From positions 861,388 through 925,387 of the forward strand of contig OX422196.1 of assembly GCA_949130485.1 (NCBI GenBank): a DNA stretch of 64,000 bases, read 5' to 3'. Shown here piece after piece: positions 16,391 to 27,272 of the stretch (its first letter is position 1; each line of letters begins with the position of its first letter). The position numbers and the translations under genes were made by a program. The notes beneath the pieces are model-generated. The model saw only the letters and a list, made by a program, of their open reading frames with translations, did no database searches and was not told where the DNA came from. This stretch comes from Agelas oroides (Eukaryota > Porifera > Demospongiae > Agelasida > Agelasidae).

Positions 16391-18499
16391 TCACTGTGTG
16401 TCTTCCAGTGTGCGAAATATGTCTTCAATAGCATCACAAGAAGAAGTCAGTTGTAGTGCTGTTTCCTTCGACCCCTGGTGGTTTTGCACTCCGCTAATAG
16501 TCCTCTCACTCCCATCTGCTTCGGCTTCCTCCATTTCTAGGTCAAATTTCTCCTGAAGTTTTTGCACACTCCTGTGTCCAGCTGGTTGGAAACCAGCAAA
16601 TTGCACAACTTGGTCTGATCTACACAAACCTTGTTTTGGCTTCCCTCTCCTCCTCAAATGAAAGTTTTTTGATGGTGGAAAAAGAGTGCTGTGTAGCTGC
16701 AAGCTGCACCAGTGAACCAAGCCCCAGGGAGACCTGCTTCCAAGTCTGACATGTCTTGCTGCAACCATGTATGCAAACCCATCTCTACTCAGTCTTGAGA
16801 TTAGCCTCCTGCTCCTTGCTCTCAGCTTCAACACCTTTCTTCCCTTCTTGACCAACACTATAAGAGTGTTGAATCTTATGGGAACTCTTCCACCTCTTCC
16901 TCCCTGGCCACTGAACTCAGGCTTTGGTAACTGGGAGCATTTCTCCATGTTATCTTTTTCTGTAGCAGTTGCAGCTGCTGAAAAGTTCTTTTGAAGGAAT
17001 AGCAGTTTCGAGGGGTGAATCAAGTCCTGCTGCCTTTGAGCCAGCTGCTCCTCATTCAAAACCACAGGCACTGTTGAATAACACAATCCTCAGGTGAATA
17101 CTGTACCACAAAGAGAGTGTGTACATACCACAGAAATATCTAGTGTACTCACAAACCACCTTGGACAGTATCTCACCTCCCATGTCATTGATAATAGATT
17201 CACTAGCAGGCACAGCGTTCTTTTCTTCTTTACCCAGCCTTCCTCTTCTAGTCCTTCCTCCCTCAGCACTAGTGACCAATGCCTGCGCTCTTTCTACCGA
17301 CTCTGTGAGGTAGCTCCGATATGGTCTTCTCAGGTGGTTAGTGATACTGAGAGGAAGCTGGTGGAGACATGGAACATAGTTACAAGAAGAAACACCTCAC
17401 CAAATAACACACTGACCTTAGCATGGCCCATAGTTACAAGAAGAAACACCTCACCAAATAACACACCGACCTTAGCATGGCCCATAGTTACAAGAAGAAA
17501 CACCTCACCAAATAACACACTGACCTTAGCATGGCCCATAGTTACAAGAAGAAACACCTCACCAAATAACACACTGACCTTAGCATGGCCCATAGTTACA
17601 AGAAGAAACACCTCACCAAATAACACACTGACCTTAGCATGCATATGGCCCATAGTTACAAGAAGAAACATCTCACCAAATAACACACTGACCTTAGCAT
17701 CTTCATAGAGAAAACTCCTTACAATGTCATATGTTTCAGAGATGGCCAAAAGGTGATATCGCAGACAAAACCTACATATGTATACATGCACACTAACGTA
17801 AACAAACTAAAATCTGTAGGATGTACTACGTTGCTAGACAGCCACATCAAGCTAGACATACAGTCTGTTGTTCCCACTGCCAGTAACAGTTAACTTACCA
17901 CATTCTGCTCAGAGATGCAAGCATGAGCAGGTTGAATGGGATGAACCAACTCATCAACAGCCGCTGGTGAACTTCACTGTAACAAACAGAACCAGTAATG
18001 TTAAAATGAAGAAATGTACACACAAGCTTTCATTTGTGCACCTGAAAGTTCTTTCAATGAATTTTATTAGTTTTGCTATAAACTCAGCACAGTTGGTCAG
18101 CCTGGAGGCCAACTTTCCTGCTTCTGTCTTCACATTTACGCCACCAGAGCTGCATTTTAGGTCAACCAGATACCTCAATTGGCATTGACATGTTTTAACA
18201 GTTGCACACTCACTCACTATAACTTCACCAGCGCTTTCAGCTGGTTTGGCAGAGCTGCAGCATGATAACGCTTTAGATCCTTGGATACCTGTACAGAGGA
18301 TGAAGATCACAATGTACACACTTTACTTCCAAACTACAATCCACAGCCATACCCTATTAAGCATTTGAAAGGATCTGTCTCTCCGATGTTGATTCTTGCT
18401 GCGGTAGAGAAGTCTGGAGAAAACATGGACCTCCCTCATAATAAAATTGAGGGAAAGCTTTTGGACACAGCCCGGCAGTCGCCTTCTAAAGTCCTCCAT
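16391..18499 (-). CDS. NEPRO-like nucleolus and neural progenitor protein
   Basis: Multi-exon minus-strand gene with start ATG at 18499 and stop at 16391. Points of similarity to NEPRO: an early stretch VFSRLLYRSKNQHRRDRSFQ continuing across an intron into VSKDLKRYHAAALP; a middle segment LLMSWFIPFNLLMLASLSRMW (about 17890-17955), matching the hydrophobic core of the family; a long Arg/Lys-rich last exon (16391-17073) with VLVKKGRKVLKLRARSRRLI and HLRRRGKPKQ; and an acidic C-terminal tag IEDIFRTLEDTQ like the family's IDDIF ending. In vertebrates NEPRO is a nucleolar protein linked to rRNA processing. Several intermediate exon borders were not resolved, including around a 54-base tandem repeat. 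The head is 86 bases from the XTBD gene. Confidence 0.6.
17372..17705. repeat. 54-base tandem repeat, six copies, in a NEPRO-like gene
   Basis: The unit is 54 bases, so it stays in one frame; on the minus strand it reads an 18-residue repeat AKVSVLFGEVFLLVTMGH without stops. It abuts an exon that ends EDAK followed by a GTCAGT donor, and each unit repeats that donor. It may be intronic or partly coding. Confidence 0.9.
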
Positions 18500-18585
18500 G
18501 TCTTCTCTGCAGTCTATAAAGGTCAAAGGTCAAGCAGCTTGGCGGTACGCGATACGCGGTGCCTTGAGGGTTAGTTCAAGTGAGA
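18500..18585. promoter_or_regulatory. Very short divergent promoter, NEPRO-like / XTBD gene
   Basis: 86 bases separate opposed start codons, with GCGGTACGCGATACGCGGTG, a near-dyad, in the middle. Two genes with nucleolar or RNA roles appear to be driven from one site. Confidence 0.55.
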
Positions 18586-19539
18586 ATGGCTACAGCCCAG
18601 GGCCCGGGGGTAGTAGAAGAACTCGTGAAGAAATCGCCTTGGGAGCCGAGGCACGAGTGGGAATCGAGGGTCAAGTTTGTAGAAGACCATGTGGACACCT
18701 TTGGACTGGAAAAAGCCCTCACCCTCTCCAACGTGTGGGCAAACATGAAGTTTTTAGGCTGCAGTTATCCCGCTAAAGCCGAAGCGTTGGTTGCCGCCTA
18801 CCCAGTGCCAGATTTTGACGAGCTAAGAGCTAGGAGAAGAAAAAGGCGACAAAGTGAGCAAGAAAGTTTCACACAAGGGCCAGACACTGATGGACCACTT
18901 GACACCAAAAAGCCAAGAGTTGACCCAGAAAGCCATCGTGATGTGGCAACCGAGGTGAATACCTTGATATCGTCCATCAGAATGAAGTATGAAAAGAATG
19001 CCAAAGAGGAACAGAAGCTAAGGAGTACCCAACAACAGGAGACTCTATTTAGTGCACCAGAAATGAAGGAGGTTGCTCGGCAGGTGTGCCCGTGTAACTC
19101 CTGTCTTGGGCTCACAGCCAATGCCGTGGAGAAGCTACACCGAATGTTTGAGCGTTTCTCTGCTAAACATAATCCGGGATTTACCTACGATTACAACTGG
19201 GAGGAGTTCAACTTCAAGGGAAGCGAACTCAAGAAATGTGTTCTTACCATAAATGGCAAAGCTGTTGCAGAAAAACGTGGTCTAAAGAAGAAGACTACGA
19301 AACAAATGCTTGCAGAAGATGTGATTGAAGCGATTGACTACTACCAAAAGATGAACGGACGTCCACCATGTCCTGGAAGCCGCTCCCAGACGACACGTCC
19401 TCATTCGAGTCAAGGGGGACCAAGGACTGTGGTCACTAACCCTAGCCCACTGCAAGACCCACGCACTGCCTCTGGGATCAGAAGCCCCTTCTTTGTCCCT
19501 GCAGTGCAGAAGGCTGATGGAAGAGGCAGGTACCACTGA
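18586..19539 (+). CDS. XTBD-domain protein, CDKN2AIP/CARF-like
   Basis: One uninterrupted exon of 317 codons. Residues about 20-75 form an XRN2-binding domain: WESRVKFVEDHVD, LTLSNVWANMKFLGCSYPAKAE, matching the WxxRxxF ... LSxxxxN ... GCxYP pattern of CDKN2AIP, CDKN2AIPNL and NKRF. A basic stretch RARRRKRR is a likely nuclear signal. A C-terminal part (PGFTYDYNW ... CVLTINGKAVAEKRGLKKKTTKQMLAEDVIEAI) has the look of a double-stranded-RNA-binding fold. XTBD proteins anchor the XRN2 5'-3' exonuclease in nucleus or nucleolus. XTBD followed by an RNA-binding-like C-terminus fits CDKN2AIP best. It lacks introns, unlike most neighbours. Confidence 0.75.
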   Translation: MATAQGPGVVEELVKKSPWEPRHEWESRVKFVEDHVDTFGLEKALTLSNVWANMKFLGCSYPAKAEALVAAYPVPDFDELRARRRKRRQSEQESFTQGPDTDGPLDTKKPRVDPESHRDVATEVNTLISSIRMKYEKNAKEEQKLRSTQQQETLFSAPEMKEVARQVCPCNSCLGLTANAVEKLHRMFERFSAKHNPGFTYDYNWEEFNFKGSELKKCVLTINGKAVAEKRGLKKKTTKQMLAEDVIEAIDYYQKMNGRPPCPGSRSQTTRPHSSQGGPRTVVTNPSPLQDPRTASGIRSPFFVPAVQKADGRGRYH

Positions 19540-19782
19540 ATTGAATTATTTATTTGATTTAGAATATTAAACCTCTCTACCCCCCATCCCCTTTACCCCA
19601 TTCCCTTGCTGTGTATTTTTCTTGACTCTATCCCAAATTCATTACTGTATCATACTATAAATTATATTTTTTGAGAAAAATAGTATAATATATGTTAATT
19701 ATTTATTGATTATTGTTGTAAAGTTTTGTCTCATTTCTCTTACTGCATTATGTACAGTTGCACTTGTAAATAAAATGGTCTG

Positions 19783-20740
19783 CTAGTTTCTCTTCTTGTT
19801 CATATCTCTGCCCACCAGAGGCCACATAAAAGACATCCACAGCATAGACAATCCTGGGGGGGAGGGGGAGGGAACAGTCCTGTTCACATCACACCCATGA
19901 CCATCTTATGATGACAACTTTGTCACAGGATTATTTCAACATCAAATGTACATGTCACATTGCTGGCTGCAGCCTCCGTTTCAGCCCCTACCCGGCTTTT
20001 CCATCACTTGTAACTATCACGTTGTGAAACTTGACAATGCTATTTCAGCCTAAGTGCTTAGTAGTCTTGTTTCCAGCCCAGACCTCCCCAGTTCTTTCTT
20101 GTCTACACAAACCAAGGAGGAAGCTTGGGAATGGGGCTAGTTATTTAGAGCACTAGGTGTGGGAGTACATTACCACTATACACTCACAATGGTGGACAAG
20201 TCGTGCTACTGACCTGAGACAATGAGTGGTAGGATAGAGCCAGCTGTGAGGTCTGCAGTTCCGTAGAGGAAAATCTCACTAGCAAAATGTAGGAAAGCCA
20301 CCAGGAAGGAAGAGAACGTCACCAGGAACAAACTATAATTATGAGGGTAGAGAGGAGGAATGGGTGGGGGGTAAGGCAAAATATCTCATGAGGATGAATT
20401 GACCTGCTTACCTCTTGCTGTGTGGATACACTGCAAATGTACCTCGTGCCACTGCAGCCAACAGCGTCCACACTCCAAACATTCTGGCAAAGAGGGGTGT
20501 AGCTGAGGGGGAGGGAGGTCAAGCGGGGAGAGAGGGAAAAGAAAGTGGGTGGGTAATATGAGGAGGGGGTTAATATGAGCAGGGCTAGCTGGAAACGCCA
20601 TACTCCCACCACAGACCTTCATGGGGTTGCAAGGTGTATATCATCTTCTGCGGGTATTGTCCATCCAGGAAGCACTGCACTGCGTTGACCACGGCTATTG
20701 CCGCGACCAGACCAACCCAGATTCTCAGCAACACTAACAT
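19783..20740 (-). CDS. ERG28: ERG28 ergosterol biosynthesis scaffold homolog
   Basis: Four exons on the minus strand, 20617-20740, 20412-20502, 20214-20332 and 19783-19853, join in phase. The product of about 135 residues has four hydrophobic segments: VLLRIWVGLVAAIAVVNAVQ, ARMFGVWTLLAAVARG, LFLVTFSSFLVAFLHFASEIFLYGT and LTAGSILPLIVS, and ends NKKRN, a di-lysine ER-retention-like tail as in animal ERG28. Family members tether the C-4 demethylation enzymes at the ER membrane in sterol synthesis. An in-frame upstream extension of VRLLYL repeats (see 20741-20812) could add residues if an upstream start is used; I chose 20740 because family alignment begins there. It is divergent from TKFC. Confidence 0.9.
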
Positions 20741-20812
20741 CGCCAAGTACAGTAGCCGCACCAAGTACAGTAGCCGCACCAAGTACAGTAGCCGCACCAA
20801 GTACAGTAGCCT
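20741..20812. repeat. 18-base tandem repeat at the ERG28 start
   Basis: About 3.5 copies of ACCAAGTACAGTAGCCGC lie directly upstream of the ERG28 ATG. On the minus strand it is open and in frame, reading VRLLYL repeats. It may be 5' untranslated sequence or promoter. Confidence 0.85.
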
Positions 20813-21007
20813 CGTACCCAGGCTGGAAGGCGGAACGAGGCTAATCTTATATCAGTGGAGCAGGTAAGCTGAAGGTTGTCTTTGAGGCTGGGGCAGGGCC
20901 TAGGCTAGCTGTATCAGCGAGACTAGTCAATCTGGTGGATGTTTTGATGTCAGTTGTTGAATTAACTTGCTAGTTTAAGGAAGTTGAACTGAGTCCTCAG
21001 TGTAGCT

Positions 21008-24000
21008 ATGAGCAAGAAGAAGCTGATCAACAATCCGGAGAGTGTGGTGGATGAAGCCCTAGCAGGGCTGGTGGCAGTGCACCCTGGCTTGCGGCTGCTG
21101 GAGGGGCACCGTGTGGTGGTCAGGGCCGACATTGAGACGGTTACCAAGGAAGGCAAGGTGGGTGATGTCTACCTCTCTGTGGTAAAGATGATTCAATTTC
21201 TGCAGACTAGCATCGGTAAGGAACAAATATGAAACAGAACTGACCTAGCCTCTCACGCTCCCAGTTTTCATACACAGGTGACCCTTCTCTCTGGTGGTGG
21301 TAGTGGACATGAGCCGGCACACGCTGGCTATGTCGGACATGGCATGCTGAGTGTAGCGGTTGCTGGTGCGGTGTTTGCCTCCCCTCCCCCCGCCTCCATC
21401 CTTGCGGCTCTCAGAACTGTAAGAAGCCCTGGAGGCACGCTGATGATTGTGAAGAACTATACTGGAGATCGGCTCAACTTTGGGATAGCTCTTGAGAGAG
21501 CCAGGTCGGAAGGGATGGAGGTGAGAATGGTGATTGTTGGAGAGGATTGTGCTCTCCCTAGCACAGGAAATACAGCCGGAAGGAGGGGGCTTTGCGGCAC
21601 CATACTTGTGCATAAGGTTGGTGAACTATGTGGTTGTGTACTGTATACAGTGGTTGTGTACTGTATACAGTAGAGTGTAAAGGGAAGGGCTGAACCAGGT
21701 AACCAGCTGTAACATTACTGCTCTTAGTAACTGATCAAGCTGTGAGGATGTTTGATTCCTCAGATTGCAGGGGCTCTGGCAGAGAGAGGCTGCAGGCTGG
21801 AAGAGGTGACCTCTGCCGCACAAAAAGTGGCTGACAACATTGGTAAGAGACTTGTCCCTCACTCCCAGATGCTTGCTATGTGTATGACTTCGTACCTCCC
21901 ACAGCTACCATGAGCGTGAGCCTGTCCCCCTGCAGTGTTCCAGGTCACAAACCCAACTTTACTCTGGGAGAGGATGAAATGGAGCTAGGTCTCGGTAGGC
22001 AGGTATTAGCTTCCTCATAGTACCACATCTCTGGGGAGCTTGGGAGCTAGATTAAGGAAAATGTACCCTCGCTCCTCCGAGGTCTATACCGTCTAGAACA
22101 GTATTCTCCCATTGTAAATATTAGTATATAAGTTGTTCTTCCAATCCCACTGGAGAACTTTTTGAACAAAAGTATTCTCTCATAATTGGCCAGGTATCCA
22201 TGGTGAAGCTGGGGCAGAGAGAACTAAGGTATGTCACATTTTAATTTTCTGCCAATATGGTGGTAATGGAACCGTTTTTTCTGATGTGTGTTTGTGATGT
22301 GTGCACAGCTGCAGCCTGTTGATACAGTGGTGGAGAGGATGCTGACACAAATTACATCGCAAGAGCCAGGGTACCGGTACTTCAACATTGATCCAGGTAG
22401 GCCTGTCATGCTAAAAGTGGCCCTAGTAAAAAGTGGCCCCTCAGGTCCACTTTGGCACTAAAACGTAGTGACTGTACTAGTTAGCACTAGCCTTGTTCCT
22501 AGTCCTCCACCACAGCCATCATCACTTGTAGTATAAGTAGCATGAGAATACCTGTGATGAAGAACTGCAGCCTTTTTCCCTCTTGCCTAACTTTCCACAC
22601 TGCAAGCTGGGTGAGGGGCTGGGAATGAGGCTAGGAAAACTGGGAATGAGGTCAAGTTAGCACATCACCAGACTCCTGTCTCCATTGAAGGAAAATGGAA
22701 TACATTGTAGAGATCACTTGGAAATTGAACGAGGCTACAGTTATCTATGATGTAATTATGACATCATCTTCACAGGCATGACAGTGGTGTTGGTGATCAA
22801 CAATCTTGGTGGAACTTCCAACATGGAGCTCTCCATTGTGGCAAATGCAGCCATCAGGCACCTAGGTATATAGTTGCATTATTTATAATTACATCATTAC
22901 TGGTGAGGGTGAGCCCTGCGTAAAATGAAGAGAAGTGTTGCAGGTAAGTCTGTCACACACATGAGGGTTGAAACCTCCTGGAAGGTTTTGTTTTGGGAGA
23001 GGGAAGACATATTGAACAAGGAATCAAAATGGTGTGGCTTGCTCGTGCTCACCCCACATAACCTTGTTCTCTAGTTACTCCGCAGCTATGAAATACAATC
23101 TGGGAATGGGACTACACCTTGTCACCATCTTCTAGCACTACTTGTAGTTCAGGAGCTAATATTGTTGTGTGTTTGCAGTTGACAAGGCGAAGGCAAAGTT
23201 GACCAGGGTGTATGTGGGATCTCTGATGACTTCCATGGAGATGGCCGGTGTCTCTCTCACATTACTGAAGGTCTCCTCAGACTCTTGGGAGGAGTGCCTC
23301 GGTGAGGAAACCCATCTCAGCCCCTGACCTCTCTTGTTTGCATTCTTATGAAAGTGCCCATGGGTGCTAGCTTACATGTTAACTTGCAGACAGGTGTTTT
23401 TAAGTGTTTCTGCATTTATTCACCTATGTAGCCTCACCCCCAGGCTCTTCCTGCTCACTATAAGAGGGAATGAGCATGGGTACGAGGCTTGGTTCTATAG
23501 GAGAGTTGATCTATTTATACATTAGTATTTTATTATTACTCTGTGTTGTATTAGATCTCCCCACCACTGCTTTTGGATGGCCGAATACCTCTGTTGTTCC
23601 CCATGGTGACAAGGCGAGAGTGGACCCTGCCCCCGTTCCCTGTCAGTCCAGCCAGACCGGCAGTGAACCTGAAGACATTGGAGAGCCTACCACTAGCACC
23701 GGTGAGGAGCCCGGGGAGGACTGGGGCATCACATTGCTTGTGACAGCATGTCGCAGCATATTACAGTATATCACAGTATATCACAGTATACTACAGCATA
23801 TCACAGTATATCACAGTATACTACAGCATATCACAGTATATCACAGTATATCACAGCATACCACAGTATATTACAGTATATCACAGTATATCACAGTATA
23901 TCACAGTATATCACAGTATATTACAGTATATCACAGTATATTACAGTATATCACAGTATACCACAGTATATCACAGTACATTACAGTACTTTTAGCCTTG

Positions 24001-25837
24001 TTCCCAGGTTCTTCAATTCCTCAGCTTTTGTCACATATCATACAGTATTAACAAAGCTGCTGGGAACAAGGGCACACTACAATACTAGCACTCCCTCATC
24101 CAGGGCGGATCCTGAAGAGGTGTGTGGAGAAGGTATGTGCTGTCCTTGTAGCAGGGAAGGAGGAGCTCAATGAACTAGACCGAGGCGGTGGGGATGGGGA
24201 CTGTGGCAACACGCTTAAAGCAGGAGCAGATGGTAAAAGAGAAGAGAACTTGGCTACTGTTTCTTGAGGTTAGCCTCGTTCCCAGGCCCCGCCCAGCTTT
24301 CCGTCACTTGCAGTACAGCTACAAGCAATGGAAAGCTGGCCAGAGCTTGGGAACGAGGCTATCTTGCAGTGGTATTATCATACATTTTACTTACAGCCCG
24401 TTTACATTAGCATCACCACACATGAAAGCTGCATGTGTAAGGCCAAGGTAGTTTTAACCCATAGCTGACTTAGTAACTTGCATTATTTTTGTGATTGGTA
24501 ATGGCAAAGGGTGCATCGGGCTGCTGAAGGTAATGGTCAGTGTACCAAACACCAACGAGTGCTGACTCAACACATAGAAAACGTTGCAGTGTGACTAGGC
24601 CTTGTTTCTATGCGATATGCACCAGAACTAGTACAGAAGTAACCCTAGCCTTTTATACTGCAAGTGACAAAAGTCCCTATAGTAGTCCTATGTCATGGTA
24701 TGTCTCCTGATACTCATTGTGCAGATGATGGTTGATAACTTGTTCTTTGTGCTGCAGCTATAAGGAAGAGGATTCCCTGCATTGCCTGGGATGACCCTAA
24801 AAAGGCTCTCCTCTCTCTCGCTGAGCATGTGGAAAATCACATGGGAGGAACATCAGGAGCAGTAAGCCACAGTAATCAGTTGTCCATACCCCCCAGGATG
24901 GCTGGGCACAAGACTAATAAAATAAAACCTCGTTCCAAAGACATTGGCAAAATGACCTTGTTTGGTTTAGAATGAAGCCAAGTAACCACTCACACTCACA
25001 CTCACACTACTGCTCTATTATAGATCTACAACCTCTTTCTGAGTGCTGGTGCCGCCACACTGGCAGAGCCCTCCCAGCCTCTCTCCTGGGCAAAAGCCTT
25101 GCAGGAGGGTATGCAGGCTATTATGAAGTAAGTATTTATACTGCATTTCAGTCTCATACCCAGACCCACATTGTACATAGTGGGGTCTGGGTATGAGACC
25201 AAGCTCATGATTATGATTCAATCCACTCTAAATTCCATGTAGGTGCGGTGGTGCAAACATTGGTGATAGGACAATGGTATGACACCTGCCCTTCCTCTAA
25301 ACAAGCGTCTTCTGTATGACAGTAGATAGATCCTAGTCTCTCAGGCTTCCACATGGTGGAGGCTCAGAGAATCAGAGATCGATCAGTCTTTCCTGTTTGT
25401 ATTACAGCTGGATGCCCTCGGCCCAGCTGTCAATGTCCTCATGAGGGACCTATCAGAGTCCACCACTCAAGGGAAGGCAGTGGAAACATTAAAGGCAGCA
25501 GTGGAGGTATATACACCTCTTACGAACCCATGACAATAGATTTGAAATCTCTTGTTAGCTCCCTCATACACAAAGGAATTGAGAGATTTGATATAACATG
25601 TCGAAGAGATTATCAAGCTCTTTCTTGCAATCCAACTCCATGGAGAATCTTATGACTGAGCTATTTTCCTGTCCCATGCAGGCTGCTAAGGTTGGTACAG
25701 CAGCTACAGCAGAGATGGTAGCACAGGCTGGTAGAGCCAGCAACGTCCATGTCAGCCAGCTCACCCGCCCTGACCCAGGGGCACACGCAGTGGCCCTGTG
25801 GCTGGAAGCTGTGTACGAGGCTGTGTACAAAGAGTAG
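21008..25837 (+). CDS. TKFC: Triokinase/FMN cyclase (dihydroxyacetone kinase)
   Basis: Fifteen exons, all joined in phase: 21008-21157, 21278-21616, 21764-21842, 21905-21994, 22194-22228, 22309-22395, 22776-22865, 23179-23301, 23555-23701, 24104-24232, 24758-24861, 25024-25127, 25243-25276, 25408-25506, 25682-25837. The N-terminal DhaK domain has [15 protein letters not shown] and the HGEAG motif, whose histidine binds dihydroxyacetone covalently in this family, plus [12 protein letters not shown]. The C-terminal DhaL ATP-binding domain has [30 protein letters not shown] and ends near [11 protein letters not shown]. The enzyme phosphorylates dihydroxyacetone and glyceraldehyde with ATP and can cyclise FAD. 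Length of about 585 residues is normal and no key residue seems missing. Introns carry several foldback elements. Confidence 0.93.
23755..23990. repeat. 10-base minisatellite in a TKFC intron
   Basis: About 23 copies of TATATCACAG and variants (TATACTACAG, TATATTACAG). Ten bases is not a codon multiple, yet frames stay open and give spurious QYITVYHS-type peptides. Confidence 0.95.
23993..24071. mobile_element. Foldback element in TKFC intron
   Basis: Begins TAGCCTTGTTCCCAGG and ends GCTGGGAACAAGGG. The interior is AT-rich and less palindromic. It lies immediately after the 10-base minisatellite. Confidence 0.6.
24271..24361. mobile_element. Foldback element, well preserved (TKFC intron)
   Basis: 91 bases. 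The left end is TAGCCTCGTTCCCAGG and the right end CTTGGGAACGAGGCTA. The interior arms are CAGCTTTCCGTCACTTGCAG and an inverted partner ACAAGCAATGGAAAGCTGG. It is a type example of the CTTGCAGTAC interior. Confidence 0.8.
25149..25201. mobile_element. Foldback element, GTCTCATACCCAG subtype
   Basis: Near-perfect 53-base hairpin: CAGTCTCATACCCAGACCC and the inverted GGGTCTGGGTATGAGACC around about 15 bases of loop, in a TKFC intron. Confidence 0.75.
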
Positions 25838-25961
25838 ATGGGGACCTTTGTGTATGTGGTGTGTCTGTGTGTCAAATTGCTGTGTCACTATTATTTTGTT
25901 GTTGAGAAGAAGTGAATTTGTGCCGTACACAGTGGTAATATTGATGAGATGGTACAGTGGG

Positions 25962-27227
25962 TTAGTGGCGGTGTGCTAGTTGGTGTCTGATGTCCCATCG
26001 TAATGCCAGACGTTTCTTTTCAGTAGGAACTACAAAGTCATTCGTCTTGTGTGGCCTCCTTGACGGCTACATAGAGAGGGAAACAAAATTGGACAAACTG
26101 ACATTACTGGCTTCAGGAAAGCCATGTTAAGCATCCACCTCATCAGCAGACAATTCTCACCTCGTACAGGGGGACATCTTGATGTAATAGCTGTTCCTGT
26201 ATGGGAAAAACCAACACACAAATGTCACTCCCAGACTCACTGACCAGCGTGGGATATTAAAACTATGTACTAAAGTTTTTTTTCATACTCAAAGTGGTGC
26301 CTGTGCACTATGGTGGACATGTCCCAATTGCTCCCAGCCGTCCTTAGCATTTGTAAGTATCAGTATCCTTGTCAACAGTTATGATGCTTATAATATAGTG
26401 TGCTTGACAGTTCTCTCAACTGAGGTAGTGAATAGGTCAGAAAAGAACTGGTCTAGTGTATGCCCCAGTTTAGATGACAAAAAGCAGCCTGGATCGTTTC
26501 TTTAGTCCAACTGATAATGGTGTGGTCTCGTTCCAGGTACACCACATACATGTACAAAAGGATGAAATTTCCCTCCATAACATGGGAATGAGACTACCCT
26601 TGTGGACACACCCTTATATGCCATCTGAGACCATTTCTACTCTTCTCTCCAGGAATTTTATTCGTGTCCCACATCTGCCGAAATTCATGATATCTGTGAA
26701 ATGAAAATAGATGTCAGTTAACTCAACATAAACCTGTCACCTCACAATAAAACAGTACACGTACAAACCTTGTGACAGGATCGCATTTCTTGATGCCTCT
26801 CAAGTGTGGATGCGCAGTACAAGGCCTAATAACTGCAATTTTAATAGACAGCCAATTTTAACATTCGTCTATCCACTAATACCAAACTACCCAGGTCTTT
26901 CCAACTCTCAGTTCCAAAACTGGAGGCCTGGGAATGAGCATGAATTGTTGCACTACACACATGATTTATGTTGTTGCTTGGGGGCGTGGGTTTCTTGTAC
27001 TGAGAGTGTGCTGTGCTCAGTGTCAGTGGATGTGACTGAAGTGAGAGAGAGGTCGGAGAGCTGGCTAGCTACACCCGCTGCAATCCTCGGACTGCCAGCC
27101 TCTGGTGTGTGTGAATGTGTATGCACATGTGTGGAGTGTGTGTGTGTGTGCGTGTATGTGTGCATGTGTGTGTGTGTGGAGTGTGTGTGGAATGTGTGCG
27201 TGTATGTGTGTGGAGTGTGTGTGTGTG

Positions 27228-27272
<45 letters not shown>

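Noticed and set aside
17372-17705. CRISPR-like regular repeats
   Set aside because: Units are directly adjacent with no unique spacers, and the genome is eukaryotic. It is a minisatellite.
17094-17708. Plus-strand frame with TRRNTSPNNT repeats
   Set aside because: Antisense shadow of the 54-base repeat. The gene lies on the minus strand.
23470-24173. QYITVYHS-repeat protein
   Set aside because: It comes from the 10-base TATATCACAG array in a TKFC intron. Only 23555-23701 is exon.
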